From an uncultured Methanomicrobiales archaeon (GTDB taxonomy: Archaea > Halobacteriota > Methanomicrobia > Methanomicrobiales > Methanospirillaceae): a stretch of DNA of 64,000 nucleotides. Below, piece after piece: positions 42,343-51,946 of this stretch; positions within the stretch are counted from its first letter, which is position 1, and every line of letters begins with the position of its first letter. A program made the translations under genes and the position numbers. Location of the stretch: NCBI GenBank assembly GCA_903832665.1, contig CAILCG010000007.1, positions 1-64,000 of the forward strand, given 5' to 3'. The notes under the pieces were generated by a model, which searched no databases, was not told where the DNA came from, and saw only the letters and a program-made list of their open reading frames with translations.

Positions 42343-42978
42343 TTAATCGATCAGCAGGAGTGCCATGAGTTCCGGGTGGCCCTGCACCGGGAAACGGATT
42401 GGCATCCCTGCTTTTTTCGCAGTCGCGACCATGTTGACTCCTACGGCATGTTCAGGAATCCGGGCCTGGGTCGGGTGAATGCAGAGGCCGGCCTTCACGT
42501 TGCAGGTTTCGCAGAGCCGGCACGAGCCGTTGATGAACGCGAGCGCGAAGGGATTGCCGGCATTAAACGCGGTCCGCTCGAGTTCGAGCATCATGGGGGC
42601 AAATGTACCGGTGCCATTAAAATGATCCTTCCAGAACTGTGTTGCCCTCTCCTTCTTATCGGCCGGTGCTTCCGGGTCGAGCCAGTACTTGTAGATCGAA
42701 CAGATCACGTCCGGGTCGGCTTGTGCCGGTGAGATAAATTTCACGAGCAGGACGTACCGGTATTCGGCAAGGATCTTCCGGAACTCATCCGGGGTCGGGA
42801 CATAGGGCGGGCAGGTCAGTTTCTTCCCGTAACCTATGCAGGAGCGGCATTTGAGCGGGACGCGGTTCTCCACGACCACGTCCGTTGCGGGAATTATTTT
42901 GGCCTCAGTTGCTCCCAGGTCCAGGGCGGCCTGCCGGAGAAAGGTAAAGTCGTCGTGTACTTTTGTATCAGGAACCAT
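42343..42978 (-). CDS. DUF2284 metal-binding protein
   Basis: Start at the ATG at 42978 (211 residues), because an AAGGAAG tract lies 11 nt upstream; the GTG at 42990 is too close to it. The protein has the DUF2284 Cys pattern: CRSCIGYGKKLTCPPYVPTP near residue 45 and SCRLCETCNVKAGLCIHP near residue 165, suggesting an iron-sulfur cluster. It follows the MBL-fold gene's start by 14 bases on the same strand and may be cotranscribed as the upstream gene. No known reaction. Confidence 0.85.
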   Translation of the reverse strand: MVPDTKVHDDFTFLRQAALDLGATEAKIIPATDVVVENRVPLKCRSCIGYGKKLTCPPYVPTPDEFRKILAEYRYVLLVKFISPAQADPDVICSIYKYWLDPEAPADKKERATQFWKDHFNGTGTFAPMMLELERTAFNAGNPFALAFINGSCRLCETCNVKAGLCIHPTQARIPEHAVGVNMVATAKKAGMPIRFPVQGHPELMALLLID

Positions 42979-43117
42979 TGCGATCACCACTTCCTTTGTG
43001 TACTGGTGTGTTCTTCTGAAAAATTAAATCAAGGGCCGGGTTCGGCCGGGACGGGTGTTATGCAATAGGTGCTCACCAATCATACCCGTGGGTCCTGGCC
43101 ATCATCTCCACCTGTTT

Positions 43118-44056
43118 TTACCGTTGTGGATAATTTGTAATGATCAGTTCGTTGATATCCCCGCGACAGGCACCATTGCAGTTGATCCGGCGTCGTGCGG
43201 GAACACGCTCGATGTAATAGTCCGAGAAGAGATCGTCAAAGAAAGTATCATCCGGGTTCTCGTTCCGGGGATCGGAATTGGACAGCATGCATTTTGCCCC
43301 CTTCTCATCCAGTTCCCGGAAAAATTCCACGAGACGTTCCTGGTCCCGGTCGGAAAAGCCGCTCTTTGAGTAGGAGGTGAACGATGATGTGCCATTGAGG
43401 GGCCGGTACGGCGGATCGAAGTACACGAAGGTCTTGTTATCGACAAATTCCCCGACACGGGTGAAGTCCCCGGTCAGGATCTGCGTGGACCTGAGCAGGG
43501 TTGCGACCTCGCTGAGATTATCTTCATTGAGGATCTCCGGCTTTTTGTATCGTCCGAACGGTACATTGAATTCCCCTTTCCTGTTCACCCGGAAGAGGCC
43601 ATTGAAACAGGTGCGGTTCAGGAATAGGATCCAGGCGGCCCGTTCTACCCAGTCGGCGCTGTATTCATGAAAGTCGATGGCCGGTAATTTCCGGTTCAGG
43701 GCATACCGGATCCCGTAGTAAAATTCTTCTCTCGCTTTCTCATCCCGGGAGAGGTATTCAGATTCCAGGTTTTCGAGCGCTGCAATGAGATCGCGGGTGG
43801 ATTCCCGGATTACCGTATATGTCAGGACCAGTTCTTCATTGACATCGCAAATGTAGGCATGCCTGAATGAGAATTGTTTGTTGAGCCAGAAGAAGACGGC
43901 TCCACCCCCGATGAAGGGTTCAGCGTACCGGGTGATCTTCCTGGTCTTCAATCCCCGTGGCAGGCGTTTTTCGAACTCGCCGAGTAATTGTGTCTTGCCT
44001 CCGGCCCATTTGAGGAAGGGACGGGCATACGGATCGGGCTTTTTCTGCGGTGCCAT
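43118..44056 (-). CDS. Dam-type DNA adenine methyltransferase
   Basis: A 312-residue D12-class N6-adenine methyltransferase. Motifs: FLKWAGGKTQLL (SAM binding, residues 14-25), YAEPFIGGGAVFFWL, the target-recognition region with NRTCFNGLFRVN, and the catalytic DPPYRPL at 214-220. Length and order match Dam (GATC-type) enzymes; the actual recognition site is not visible from sequence. No restriction endonuclease adjoins it, so it is probably an orphan methylase or mobile cargo. Confidence 0.92.
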   Translation of the reverse strand: MAPQKKPDPYARPFLKWAGGKTQLLGEFEKRLPRGLKTRKITRYAEPFIGGGAVFFWLNKQFSFRHAYICDVNEELVLTYTVIRESTRDLIAALENLESEYLSRDEKAREEFYYGIRYALNRKLPAIDFHEYSADWVERAAWILFLNRTCFNGLFRVNRKGEFNVPFGRYKKPEILNEDNLSEVATLLRSTQILTGDFTRVGEFVDNKTFVYFDPPYRPLNGTSSFTSYSKSGFSDRDQERLVEFFRELDEKGAKCMLSNSDPRNENPDDTFFDDLFSDYYIERVPARRRINCNGACRGDINELIITNYPQR

Positions 44057-44522
44057 ATCGGGGGACGAGATATCGTTATGAATGTCAGTGTTCAGGCATT
44101 ATAGGATATTCCCATGGGATCCACGCGAACACTCCTCCGGGATTTGCGCAACCTTTTTGAAAGCACGCATTTTTTATCCGGTTTTACCCGCCATTACTTG
44201 TGCTGCACGCACTCGCAGGGTTGGGATCTACGGGTTTTTTCTCAGTCCCGGAAAACTATTCGGGACGGGATCGCGGGGCCTCGGACTCTCTCCGGTTTCG
44301 TTGCAGCGCAATCGTTTCACTGGTTCGCGGCCTTACGTCACCAGCCCGGATATACTTCAGAAGAGTCGGCAACCCCCGCACCCGTTGGCAAAAATCCGGG
44401 ACAAGAGGGTACCATCCTTCCGGGACCCTTATCCATCCCAGAAAATCAGGAGTATATCCGGGGTTAGTCCGTTGTTGTAGCTCCAGAGAGTTTATTGGGA
44501 TATAATTTTCAATTAAGCTATT
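44057..44522. other. Gene-free gap between divergent genes
   Basis: About 465 bases between the Dam-type gene and a lipoprotein gene on the opposite strand. It contains open frames without ribosome binding sites or protein-like motifs. The last 40 bases are AT-rich (TTTATTGGGATATAATTTTC) and likely contain the lipoprotein promoter. Confidence 0.5.
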
Positions 44523-45248
44523 ATGAAAAAACACACCCTCTTCCTGATCTTTTTTTTGATTGCGATTCTCGTGACGAGCGGATGTACGCGCACCGAATCT
44601 GCGGGTGTGAGTCAACCGGTCACCGTAGTACAGCCTACGCTTTCCCCTGCGATTCCCGAGACTACGTATGCAACACCGGTCCCTACTGCCATTGTGACGT
44701 ACCAGAAAGTCGTCCCCCCATCCCTTACTGCCGTGCCCGTGACCCCGACCCGGATCGCTACCGATAATCCGTATCTTGAATACATGAATGTCCGGAAGAA
44801 TCTTTTTGATTTCGGTATCCCCAACTGTCCCATGGCAGACGCATTTCCCGCGATTGTCAATGATCCCACGTACGGGATAAAACAGGGTGAACCAAAACTC
44901 ACGACCCTTTCAGAAGATGAATACCAGACATTTCTCCGGAAGTATACCGAAGGAAATGCGGAAAATACCGCCATCAAGACCCTTGACGCGTGCCGGGGAT
45001 CCGAGGGAAATCCCAACTGGAACTTTATTGAGATACAGGTTATCCTGAACCCCACGAATTTCAACCCTGCCGATTATACGATTACCCTGAATGCACGGTC
45101 CAATAACAAGGTTATTGCACAATTCAAGACCACCCAGACCCTGAAGATCGATCAGAAAGTTACCCTGCACTACTATATTCCCATACATGCGGACGAGGTC
45201 AATCTCTTCGATGATGTCCAGATAACGTATACCCGGTTGACAAAATAA
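44523..45248 (+). CDS. Lipoprotein, function unknown
   Basis: A 241-residue predicted lipoprotein: signal MKKHTLFLIFFLIAILVTSGC with lipobox Cys at residue 21, then a Thr/Val/Pro-rich linker to about residue 85 and a C-terminal domain of alternating strands (WNFIEIQVILNPTNFNPADY, KVIAQFKTTQTLKIDQKVTL), compatible with an immunoglobulin-like fold. Transcript probably ends in the T-rich stretch at 45249-45268. No specific family recognised. Confidence 0.75.
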   Translation: MKKHTLFLIFFLIAILVTSGCTRTESAGVSQPVTVVQPTLSPAIPETTYATPVPTAIVTYQKVVPPSLTAVPVTPTRIATDNPYLEYMNVRKNLFDFGIPNCPMADAFPAIVNDPTYGIKQGEPKLTTLSEDEYQTFLRKYTEGNAENTAIKTLDACRGSEGNPNWNFIEIQVILNPTNFNPADYTITLNARSNNKVIAQFKTTQTLKIDQKVTLHYYIPIHADEVNLFDDVQITYTRLTK

Positions 45249-45268
45249 TTTTTTTTAAATTTTTTTTC
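45249..45268 (+). terminator. T-rich terminator after the lipoprotein gene
   Basis: Two T tracts (45249-45256 and 45260-45267) separated by AAA immediately follow the stop codon, the usual form of archaeal intrinsic termination. Confidence 0.5.
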
Positions 45269-45271
45269 GCA

Positions 45272-45662
45272 CTGTAGAAATTATCATTTTCCCCGTTACT
45301 TGCTATTCCTCATAGGTTCATCGGAGGTTGACCCCTGTCTCCTCCATAAGGAGCGGAAACACGAAGACGTGAGCATCCAAGAGCGACTGCTTCATTCCCT
45401 GCAAGGATTTCCCATGAAAATTACATTTTTCTTTTTGTCATAATGAGGGTTGAGACCCCATACCCCAATAACGACGAACCCGCCGCCCCCGACGGGGCTT
45501 CCTGTGCGGCGGATCAATGATTATAAAGAAAAATGCGGGAAACCTTCCTGTCCCGCCATGCCTATGAGGGGCCCTGAGGCGGGGGATCATCATTACACCA
45601 GGTCATGGTACCGATTTTCATGCATCGGGTTCGAATGCTCTGTTCATTTGGTTTCTCCGGAG
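45272..45662 (+). repeat. MITE-like dispersed element, long form with deletion (copy 6)
   Basis: Left end CTGTAGAAATT (45272-45282) followed by CCCCGTTACTTGCTATTCC as in copy 2, then a degenerate, shortened module A (CCCCTGTCTCC), the CGGAAACACGAAGACG segment, CCCTGCAAGGATTTCCCATG, and module B with GACGAACCCGCCGCCCCCG. Right end GTTTCTCCGGAG is diverged. About 391 bp. Confidence 0.75.
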
Positions 45663-45888
45663 CATTTTTTTGAGTGTAATTATCTCAGCGCACCGGCTCG
45701 CTTGCGCAAAAAAAAGATCCGACTGGTAGTGTTCTTTCCGATTTATCCGGGGATTACCCGAACACATTACTCAGATGCCCATCTGCACCGGGGAAAATTA
45801 TGGGGAAAATGGATGGCCGGAATGCCCGCAAAAGAGACCGGGATTATTTTGCGTTCAGCCCGGAAAATAAACCCGGAAAAAAAAGCAT

Positions 45889-46275
45889 TCAGGTTTTTTT
45901 TACCGGTAATAATGCCGGGATCTGCTCATCTTCAGGATTTTGTTCAATCCAGAGGAATGCAAAAATGTTGATACATCCGGCAACGGCGTACATGAACAGG
46001 CTCACGGCAAGCATCGCGCTCTGCATGAGGAGGAATGTTGCCCAGAGAATGGCGGCAAAGATGATCAGGTTGAGGTAAATGTAGCGCTTGAACCGCGTGG
46101 TAAAGGTAAACGCGAAGGATGACATGAATGTCGCGATGATTGCCAGCGAGACACTGGTAAAGAGCATCTCACCTCGGGTCAGGAGAAACGTTGCCCACAA
46201 AAGAGCAACCAGCACAATCAGGAAAAAAAAGACCCAGGTACGAAGTTCTTTCTGGTGTTTATCAGGAATATCCAT
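45889..46275 (-). CDS. Four-span membrane protein with internal duplication
   Basis: Start at the ATG at 46275 gives a 128-residue protein. Two halves resemble each other: VALLWATFLLTRGEMLFTSVSL (residues about 20-42) and AAILWATFLLMQSAMLAVSLF (about 74-95), each followed by another hydrophobic span, so the protein looks like a tandem duplication of a two-span hairpin. Polar residues inside the spans are few. Function unknown. Confidence 0.65.
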   Translation of the reverse strand: MDIPDKHQKELRTWVFFFLIVLVALLWATFLLTRGEMLFTSVSLAIIATFMSSFAFTFTTRFKRYIYLNLIIFAAILWATFLLMQSAMLAVSLFMYAVAGCINIFAFLWIEQNPEDEQIPALLPVKKT

Positions 46276-46519
46276 TAAACCATACTCGGTTTTCCAGATA
46301 ATAAGTATTATGCCCGTAAAAAAAATCGTTTGCCATGAGCCCGGAACTCTCTTGTTCGCGACGATGATTCCGGAAAACCTGAACATTCCGTTCAGAATAT
46401 TCCCGTTATGACAGATATCCGGTCCCCGGTTCTGAAAATTATTCCCGTGACTTTTTTCCCGGGAGTAGTATACAATTCTTTATAAATCTCGTATTTGAAG
46501 TGATAGTGAGGACTTCGTC

Positions 46520-47380
46520 ATGGAGGACAATCGTGTTTCAGTTGAGTCTGTTGAGTTGGCCCTGTTGTCTGAGATCGAGATGTCATCCGCACTGTTGATG
46601 AAGGATGCATACCCTCCGGAATCCCTTGGGGCAATGGAGGAAGAAAAACTTTCACCATCCTCGCAACCTGAACGTTTCCCTCATGACGATGAATCGGGCG
46701 GTCCCAATGCCCGCATCTATGTAACAAAATTATCCCACCGTACTCCTCCTGAAGAGATTGAAAAGATTCTCAAAAATAATCCCGGCAGAAAAACGGATAT
46801 GGCTGCCCTGGATTTTTACACCCTTGTACTCTCGCTGAGTATGCGGCTGGGCGATCCGTCTAAAACCCGCTTCCTGAACGGGACCATCGAGGTTGCTTTT
46901 CCCCACGGGGTAACGATTCTTTCCTATTCCCCGAAAGACAAGGGGACAATTCCCGCCATCATCAGAAGCGGCAGGGAGGCAATCTCCTTATCCCCGGGCC
47001 TGGTAATGGCAGCCTCTCCTCCGCAGGGGACAAAAATACCCCCTGACCCGACAGCAGAACCGATCACCATCCCGGTTGGCCCCGGGGAAAAAATATCCGG
47101 CGCCTATAGCAGAAAAAACGGGTACATCCTTGGTATCCCGGCCGGCATCCTGCTTGAATACCAGGGGATGCTCAAAAATCAGCGGGAGATGTTCTGGGAA
47201 ATCTTCCCTCCCATGCCGGTAGATGACAGTGAAATTACCGGAAAAGAGCGCCAGGTGATCTTTTCCTTTATTGTCCAGACCCCGAAAAGTTCACCTCCCA
47301 GGATTACTGCCCGTATTGACGGCCGGGTCAAGGGGAATCTCTGGGGTGTGGTTCCGGTCAAGGGCTCGGTGGTTTTGTAA
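46520..47380 (+). CDS. Hypothetical protein
   Basis: A 286-residue soluble protein I do not recognise. An acidic, probably disordered N-terminus (about 1-65) is followed by a helical segment with TPPEEIEKILKNNPGRKTDM and two beta-rich parts (TIEVAFPHGVTILSYSPKDK and ISGAYSRKNGYILGIPAGILL). It ends immediately before, and convergent with, the large hybrid histidine kinase. Possible Shine-Dalgarno GTGAGGA lies 9 nt upstream of the ATG. Function unknown. Confidence 0.6.
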   Translation: MEDNRVSVESVELALLSEIEMSSALLMKDAYPPESLGAMEEEKLSPSSQPERFPHDDESGGPNARIYVTKLSHRTPPEEIEKILKNNPGRKTDMAALDFYTLVLSLSMRLGDPSKTRFLNGTIEVAFPHGVTILSYSPKDKGTIPAIIRSGREAISLSPGLVMAASPPQGTKIPPDPTAEPITIPVGPGEKISGAYSRKNGYILGIPAGILLEYQGMLKNQREMFWEIFPPMPVDDSEITGKERQVIFSFIVQTPKSSPPRITARIDGRVKGNLWGVVPVKGSVVL

Positions 47381-47445
47381 CCCATACGGTTTTTTTAAAA
47401 TATTCCTGATTAACCAGCCGGCCACCGGCCTGGGCCTGCCTGACC

Positions 47446-50400
47446 TTACGAAGCGGACGTTCCCGGGGAGAACCGGAACGACCCTTCCGGCACTGTTATC
47501 TCAAAGCGTGCCCCCCTGCCCGGTTCTCCGGTCTCACGGATGGTGATACCGGTAATGGAGAGGATCTCCCGCGAGAGAAAGAGTCCGAGTCCGGTATGTT
47601 TCCCAAACCCGCGTTCGAAGAGGTGCTTTTTGTCTTCAGCGGTTAGTCCGCCCCCATTATCTTCAACCGAGAGAATGAGCCCGGTACCCGCGGGACGATT
47701 CGAGATGTTGATTTTCGTCACTGCCCCGCCATACTGCCGGGCATTGTCGAACAGGTTGTAAAAAACCTTTACCAGGAGCGGGTCTGCATATATCTCAAGC
47801 TGCTCATCGGAAACTTCAATCGCAATGGTTTTTAAGGCCAGTTGCATTGCAGCGGCCCGCGCAACTGCTGATGGACGCAGCCACGCCGGAGCCCTGACCC
47901 CCAGTTCCTCATATTCCTTGGTGAACGAGATCTGGTGCTGAATGGTTTTGGCCGCTTTTTGCGCCCGGTTGATATGTGCAATTCCCTCTGCATCTCTGAT
48001 AGTTCCCAGTGATAATTCCAGGGATCCTGAGAGCACCGTCAGCTGGTTCATGATGTCATGGCGGGTGATCCCTGACAGGAGGTTAAGTTTCCTGCTGGCA
48101 AGGGTGAGTGCCTCTTCAGCGCGTTTCCGTTCCGTTATGTCCCTGATATTACACTGGATAATTTTTTTATCGCCGACAAGGTAGACATTGCTGATGAACT
48201 CCACATTTTTCACATTGCCCCGTTTTGTCTCGAGCGGCAGGTCTTCATACCGGATGTAACCATCCGTCTGGAGTTTCTCAAACGCAGTTTTTGCAAAAGC
48301 CTTGTCTTTCAAAAATCCCAGTTCCCAGAGATGTCTGCCAACGAAATCCTCGAGCGGATATCCCAGCATATCGAGAATAAATTTATTCGCGTCAATAATT
48401 TCTCCGGTATCCCCGTCAAGGATCAGGATGGCATCCTGTGCAGTCTCAAAGAGCCGGCGGTACCGGGTCTCCGATACCTGGACGATATCATGGGCAACTT
48501 TGCGTTCAGTGATATCCCGGATATTGCACTGGATAATTTTTTTGTCGCCAACCTGGTAGACGTTGCTGATAAACTCCACATTGATAGCATCCCCCTGTTT
48601 TGTTTCGAGCGGCAGATTTTCATACCGGATATATCCGTCGGTCTGGAGTTCCTCAAACGCAGTCTGTGCAAATGTTTTGTCTTTTAAAAATCCCAGTTCC
48701 CAAAGGTGTTTCCCGACAAAATCCCCGAGCGGGTATCCCAGCATATCGAGAATGAATTTGTTTGCGTCGATAATTTCTCCGGTATCTCCGTCAAGGATCA
48801 GGATTGCGTCCTGTGCGGTCTCAAAGAGCCGGCGGTACCGCGCTTCGGAAACATGCATTGCACCCTCAACCTGTTTGCGCAGGGTTATGTCGTGCGCAAC
48901 AATGTACACGCCGATCAGCTGGTTCCGGGCATCCCTGACTTGCGATGCCGTCAGGCTGACATGGATCAATCCGCCATCTTTCTTCCTGCGCACGGTGTCG
49001 TAACGGATGACCGGTTCGCCGTGCTGTATCCGTTCAATTATTACCGAAGTGTCGTCAGTAAGATCCGGAGGCACCAGCACTGCGATGCTCCTGCCGATCA
49101 TTTCATCGGTAGAATACCCATAGATCCGCTCGGCGCCGGCGTTCCATCGCGTGATGAGCCCGTCGAGCGATTTACCGATGATCGCATCATCAGAATATTC
49201 CACTATGGAAGCAAGACGGGACCGTTCCTCTTCAGCCCGTTTGCGCTCCGTGATATCCCTGATGTTGCACTGGATAATTCTCTTATCGTCAACGCGGTAG
49301 ACATTGCTGATGAATTCGAAGTTAATGCTCTTCCCGTCTTTTGTCTCCAGCGGGATGTTTTCGTACCGGATGTAGCCTTCAGTTTTCAGCTCGGAGAAGG
49401 CATTTTTGGCAAGGGATTTGTCCTTGATAAATCCGAGTTCCCAGAGATGTTTGCCGACAAAATACGAAAGCGGGTATCCCAGCATATCGAGAATGAACTT
49501 GTTTGCATCGATAATTTCTCCGGAATCCCCGTCGAGAATCAGGATCGCATCCTGTGCTGTTTCAAAGAGCCGGCGGTACTTGTGCTCCGATTTTCTCAGT
49601 TCTGTTTCAGCGGTTATTCTTCTCTCTTCATGGTCAAGATTATCGAGTGCAAACGAGATATCTCCCGCCTGTTCTTCAAGGAGCCGGATGATCTGTTCCG
49701 TGAAAAATCCCTTCTCCGAAGCAAAGTAAGTAATGACCCCGGCATTCCGGGTATCGACTGCGAAGGGAAATGCGGCAAGTGAATGATAGCCCCGTTCCAG
49801 TGCGCCTTTACGCCAGGATGCCATCTTTGGAGCATTTTCGATATCATTGCAGACATTGAATATTTTCCTGCGGAAGGCAGTGCCGGTCGGACCCTTCCCC
49901 CCGGGTATGTTTTCCGTAGATATCGTTATAGTATCGAGGTAACTGTCGATATGACCCGAAGTTGCGGTGGGTACTATGATCTGTTTCTCGCTGTCAACAA
50001 GCCCGGCCCAGGCCATCCTGAAGCCGCCATCAGCGACTACGATCCGGCAGATCTCGTTGAGCAGCTCTTTTTTATCATGAAGATGCACGATTGCCTTATT
50101 GGTTGCAGAGAGCACCGCATAGAGCCGGTTGAGTGATTTCACCTCCGCATCGGCCTGGCGGTGTTCGACCGCAGTCTTGATCTTAAGCCGGAGTTCGGCA
50201 AATTGGGATCTGGACTCCCCGCCTTTCTGGAGATAGAAGTCCGCACCGTTTTCAAAAGCTTCAATAGCAATCTCTTCCCTGCCCCTGCCGGTAAACATGA
50301 TGAAGGGGATCTTTTTGTCAGATGCACGGACATTTTTTAAAAATTTTATCCCATCCATTCCCTGCATCTGGTAGTCAGATACAATGGCCTGGATCTCCTC

Positions 50401-50541
50401 AGTTTTTAACCGGACGAGGGCAGAAGACGCGGACAGCGCAGTGGAAACAGTGAAATCATGGGTCTGTTCCAGAAAGCCCTTGCCGATCTCAAGCAGACCG
50501 GGTTCATCATCCACGTAAAGAACTGATATCGTATGTGCCAC
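47446..50541 (-). CDS. Hybrid sensor histidine kinase: REC-GAF-PAS(x4)-kinase
   Basis: A 1031-residue soluble sensor. Domains in order: receiver (1-125; VLYVDDEP, phospho-Asp in SDYQMQGMDG), GAF (about 140-300), PAS (about 315-440), a second, divergent PAS (440-560), and two more PAS (560-690, 690-815) of the first type; these three are near-copies sharing RRLFETAQDAILILDGD and IIQCNIRDITERK. Then a phosphoacceptor helix (GITRHDIMNQL) and HATPase with VEDNGGGL and GLGLFLSR. No membrane spans, so it senses cytoplasmic signals. The start is a GTG that overlaps a GGAGG tract, so the true start may differ by a few codons. Confidence 0.9.
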   Translation of the reverse strand: MAHTISVLYVDDEPGLLEIGKGFLEQTHDFTVSTALSASSALVRLKTEEIQAIVSDYQMQGMDGIKFLKNVRASDKKIPFIMFTGRGREEIAIEAFENGADFYLQKGGESRSQFAELRLKIKTAVEHRQADAEVKSLNRLYAVLSATNKAIVHLHDKKELLNEICRIVVADGGFRMAWAGLVDSEKQIIVPTATSGHIDSYLDTITISTENIPGGKGPTGTAFRRKIFNVCNDIENAPKMASWRKGALERGYHSLAAFPFAVDTRNAGVITYFASEKGFFTEQIIRLLEEQAGDISFALDNLDHEERRITAETELRKSEHKYRRLFETAQDAILILDGDSGEIIDANKFILDMLGYPLSYFVGKHLWELGFIKDKSLAKNAFSELKTEGYIRYENIPLETKDGKSINFEFISNVYRVDDKRIIQCNIRDITERKRAEEERSRLASIVEYSDDAIIGKSLDGLITRWNAGAERIYGYSTDEMIGRSIAVLVPPDLTDDTSVIIERIQHGEPVIRYDTVRRKKDGGLIHVSLTASQVRDARNQLIGVYIVAHDITLRKQVEGAMHVSEARYRRLFETAQDAILILDGDTGEIIDANKFILDMLGYPLGDFVGKHLWELGFLKDKTFAQTAFEELQTDGYIRYENLPLETKQGDAINVEFISNVYQVGDKKIIQCNIRDITERKVAHDIVQVSETRYRRLFETAQDAILILDGDTGEIIDANKFILDMLGYPLEDFVGRHLWELGFLKDKAFAKTAFEKLQTDGYIRYEDLPLETKRGNVKNVEFISNVYLVGDKKIIQCNIRDITERKRAEEALTLASRKLNLLSGITRHDIMNQLTVLSGSLELSLGTIRDAEGIAHINRAQKAAKTIQHQISFTKEYEELGVRAPAWLRPSAVARAAAMQLALKTIAIEVSDEQLEIYADPLLVKVFYNLFDNARQYGGAVTKINISNRPAGTGLILSVEDNGGGLTAEDKKHLFERGFGKHTGLGLFLSREILSITGITIRETGEPGRGARFEITVPEGSFRFSPGTSAS

Positions 50542-50793
50542 CTCCGGAAAATTTTATTCTGTGAAGAATGTTTTTCGCGGGCAATAACCATATCGTCAGG
50601 AATCAAAAATTGGAAGGTGGCAGGATCAGCCGGTTCCGCCCTGAAAAACTGGCCAATGCGATTTTCAGGGCCGGGCAAAATAGCCGTTCATAATTCCCAA
50701 ATGTTTTCCCCAAATATTCCTTTATTACCGGAATATTTCCATGATTCTCCGATTCTTTTGAACCGGGGGGCTTCTTTCGTACCTGACGCCAGA

Positions 50794-51946
50794 TCAGGCC
50801 ACGTGTTTACCCAGCAATTCTTCCCGGAGGACAAAGATCCGGTTTCTCATCCGGTTTTCTTCAAACACCGGGGAGCTCTTGAGAAGCAGCGGGACATTCA
50901 TCCCGAATTTGTTCCGTGCGATAAATTTGCCGGTCCGCACGGATTTCTGGTCGTTTACAAATCCTTCGAGATTCAGGGCAAACTGGTTCTCCGGTGCGGC
51001 GAGTGTGCTTACGTGTTTTCCCTCGACATCCGGCAGGGTGTATCCCAGCCGGGTCTGGAACACGGCGTTTACATACGTGATGTTGCCCACGGTATCGGTG
51101 ATGATGACCGGATCATCCATACTGTCGAGCGCTGCGGTGAGGGCAGCGAGCCGGTCTCGTTCCGCGGTGAGCTGATCGTTGACTGCCCTCAACTGTATTT
51201 CCGCGGCTTTGAGAATTGAGATGTCGGTGAAGAAGACTGCTATTGACTGAACCGTACCCGGAGAACCTGGTATGGGAATGACAGCATGATCAAACATCGC
51301 TCCTTTGTATTCTTCTTCAAACCTGCTCCCCGTACCGGACGCAGCCTGCTGGACCGCTTCGGCAAGGCGGCTGATGATGTATCCTCCCGCCAGCAGGTCC
51401 ATAAATGGCGTACCGGTGAGTTGTTCCGGCAGTTTTCCCGCTTTTTTTGCCCCTGCTTCGTTTACTGCCCTGATGAGACCCTGGCGGTTTATGAGAATCA
51501 GCGGATTTGATGTTGCATTGATGAGGGTGTTGATCATGGCATCATGTTCTTTCAACTGGCGTTCCAGCGCTGAGTTATAGAGAGCAATCTCAACCGCTGA
51601 CTGGATCTGCCGCTCATTAAAAGGTTTTAAGATATAGCCGGAAGGATTGGTTTTTTTTGCCCGTTCAATCATTTCCTGCGTGGCAAATGCAGTGATGTAG
51701 ATGAGGGGGATGTCCCACCGCGAGCGAATCAGTCCCCCGGCCGTGATCCCATCCATGGCAAACGTGAGATGGATATCCATCAGGATGAGATCCGGGGGGT
51801 GCTTTTCCACAAAGTCAACCGCTTTCTCCCCGGTGTCGCTGATAAAAGGGACCTCGTAGCCAAATTTTTCCAGCAGCTCCTTTAAATCTTCTGCAACCAG
51901 GGCTTCGTCCTCAACAATGAGGATGCTGACCTTTTTTGTTATACAT
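50794..51946 (-). pseudogene. Response regulator with two PAS domains, start frameshifted
   Basis: The open frame begins cleanly only at a GTG (51810), inside the receiver domain. The missing N-terminus is present upstream in the same frame (VSILIVEDEALVAEDLKELL), but no start codon precedes it. If the A6 run at 51932-51937 (minus strand) had five A, an ATG at 51946 would give MYNKKVSILIVEDE, a standard receiver start. The rest has phospho-Asp in LILMDIHLTFAMDG, then PAS domains at about residues 130-250 and 250-370. Probably a REC-PAS-PAS regulator paired with the upstream kinase, whose stop codon overlaps this start. Confidence 0.75.

Noticed and set aside
45600-45640. GGTTCGAAT considered as a tRNA T-loop
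   Set aside because: No acceptor, D or anticodon arms can be formed around it; it is part of the dispersed repeat.
48200-49600. Regularly spaced repeats considered as a CRISPR array
   Set aside because: The repeats are PAS-domain coding modules of several hundred bases in an intact reading frame.
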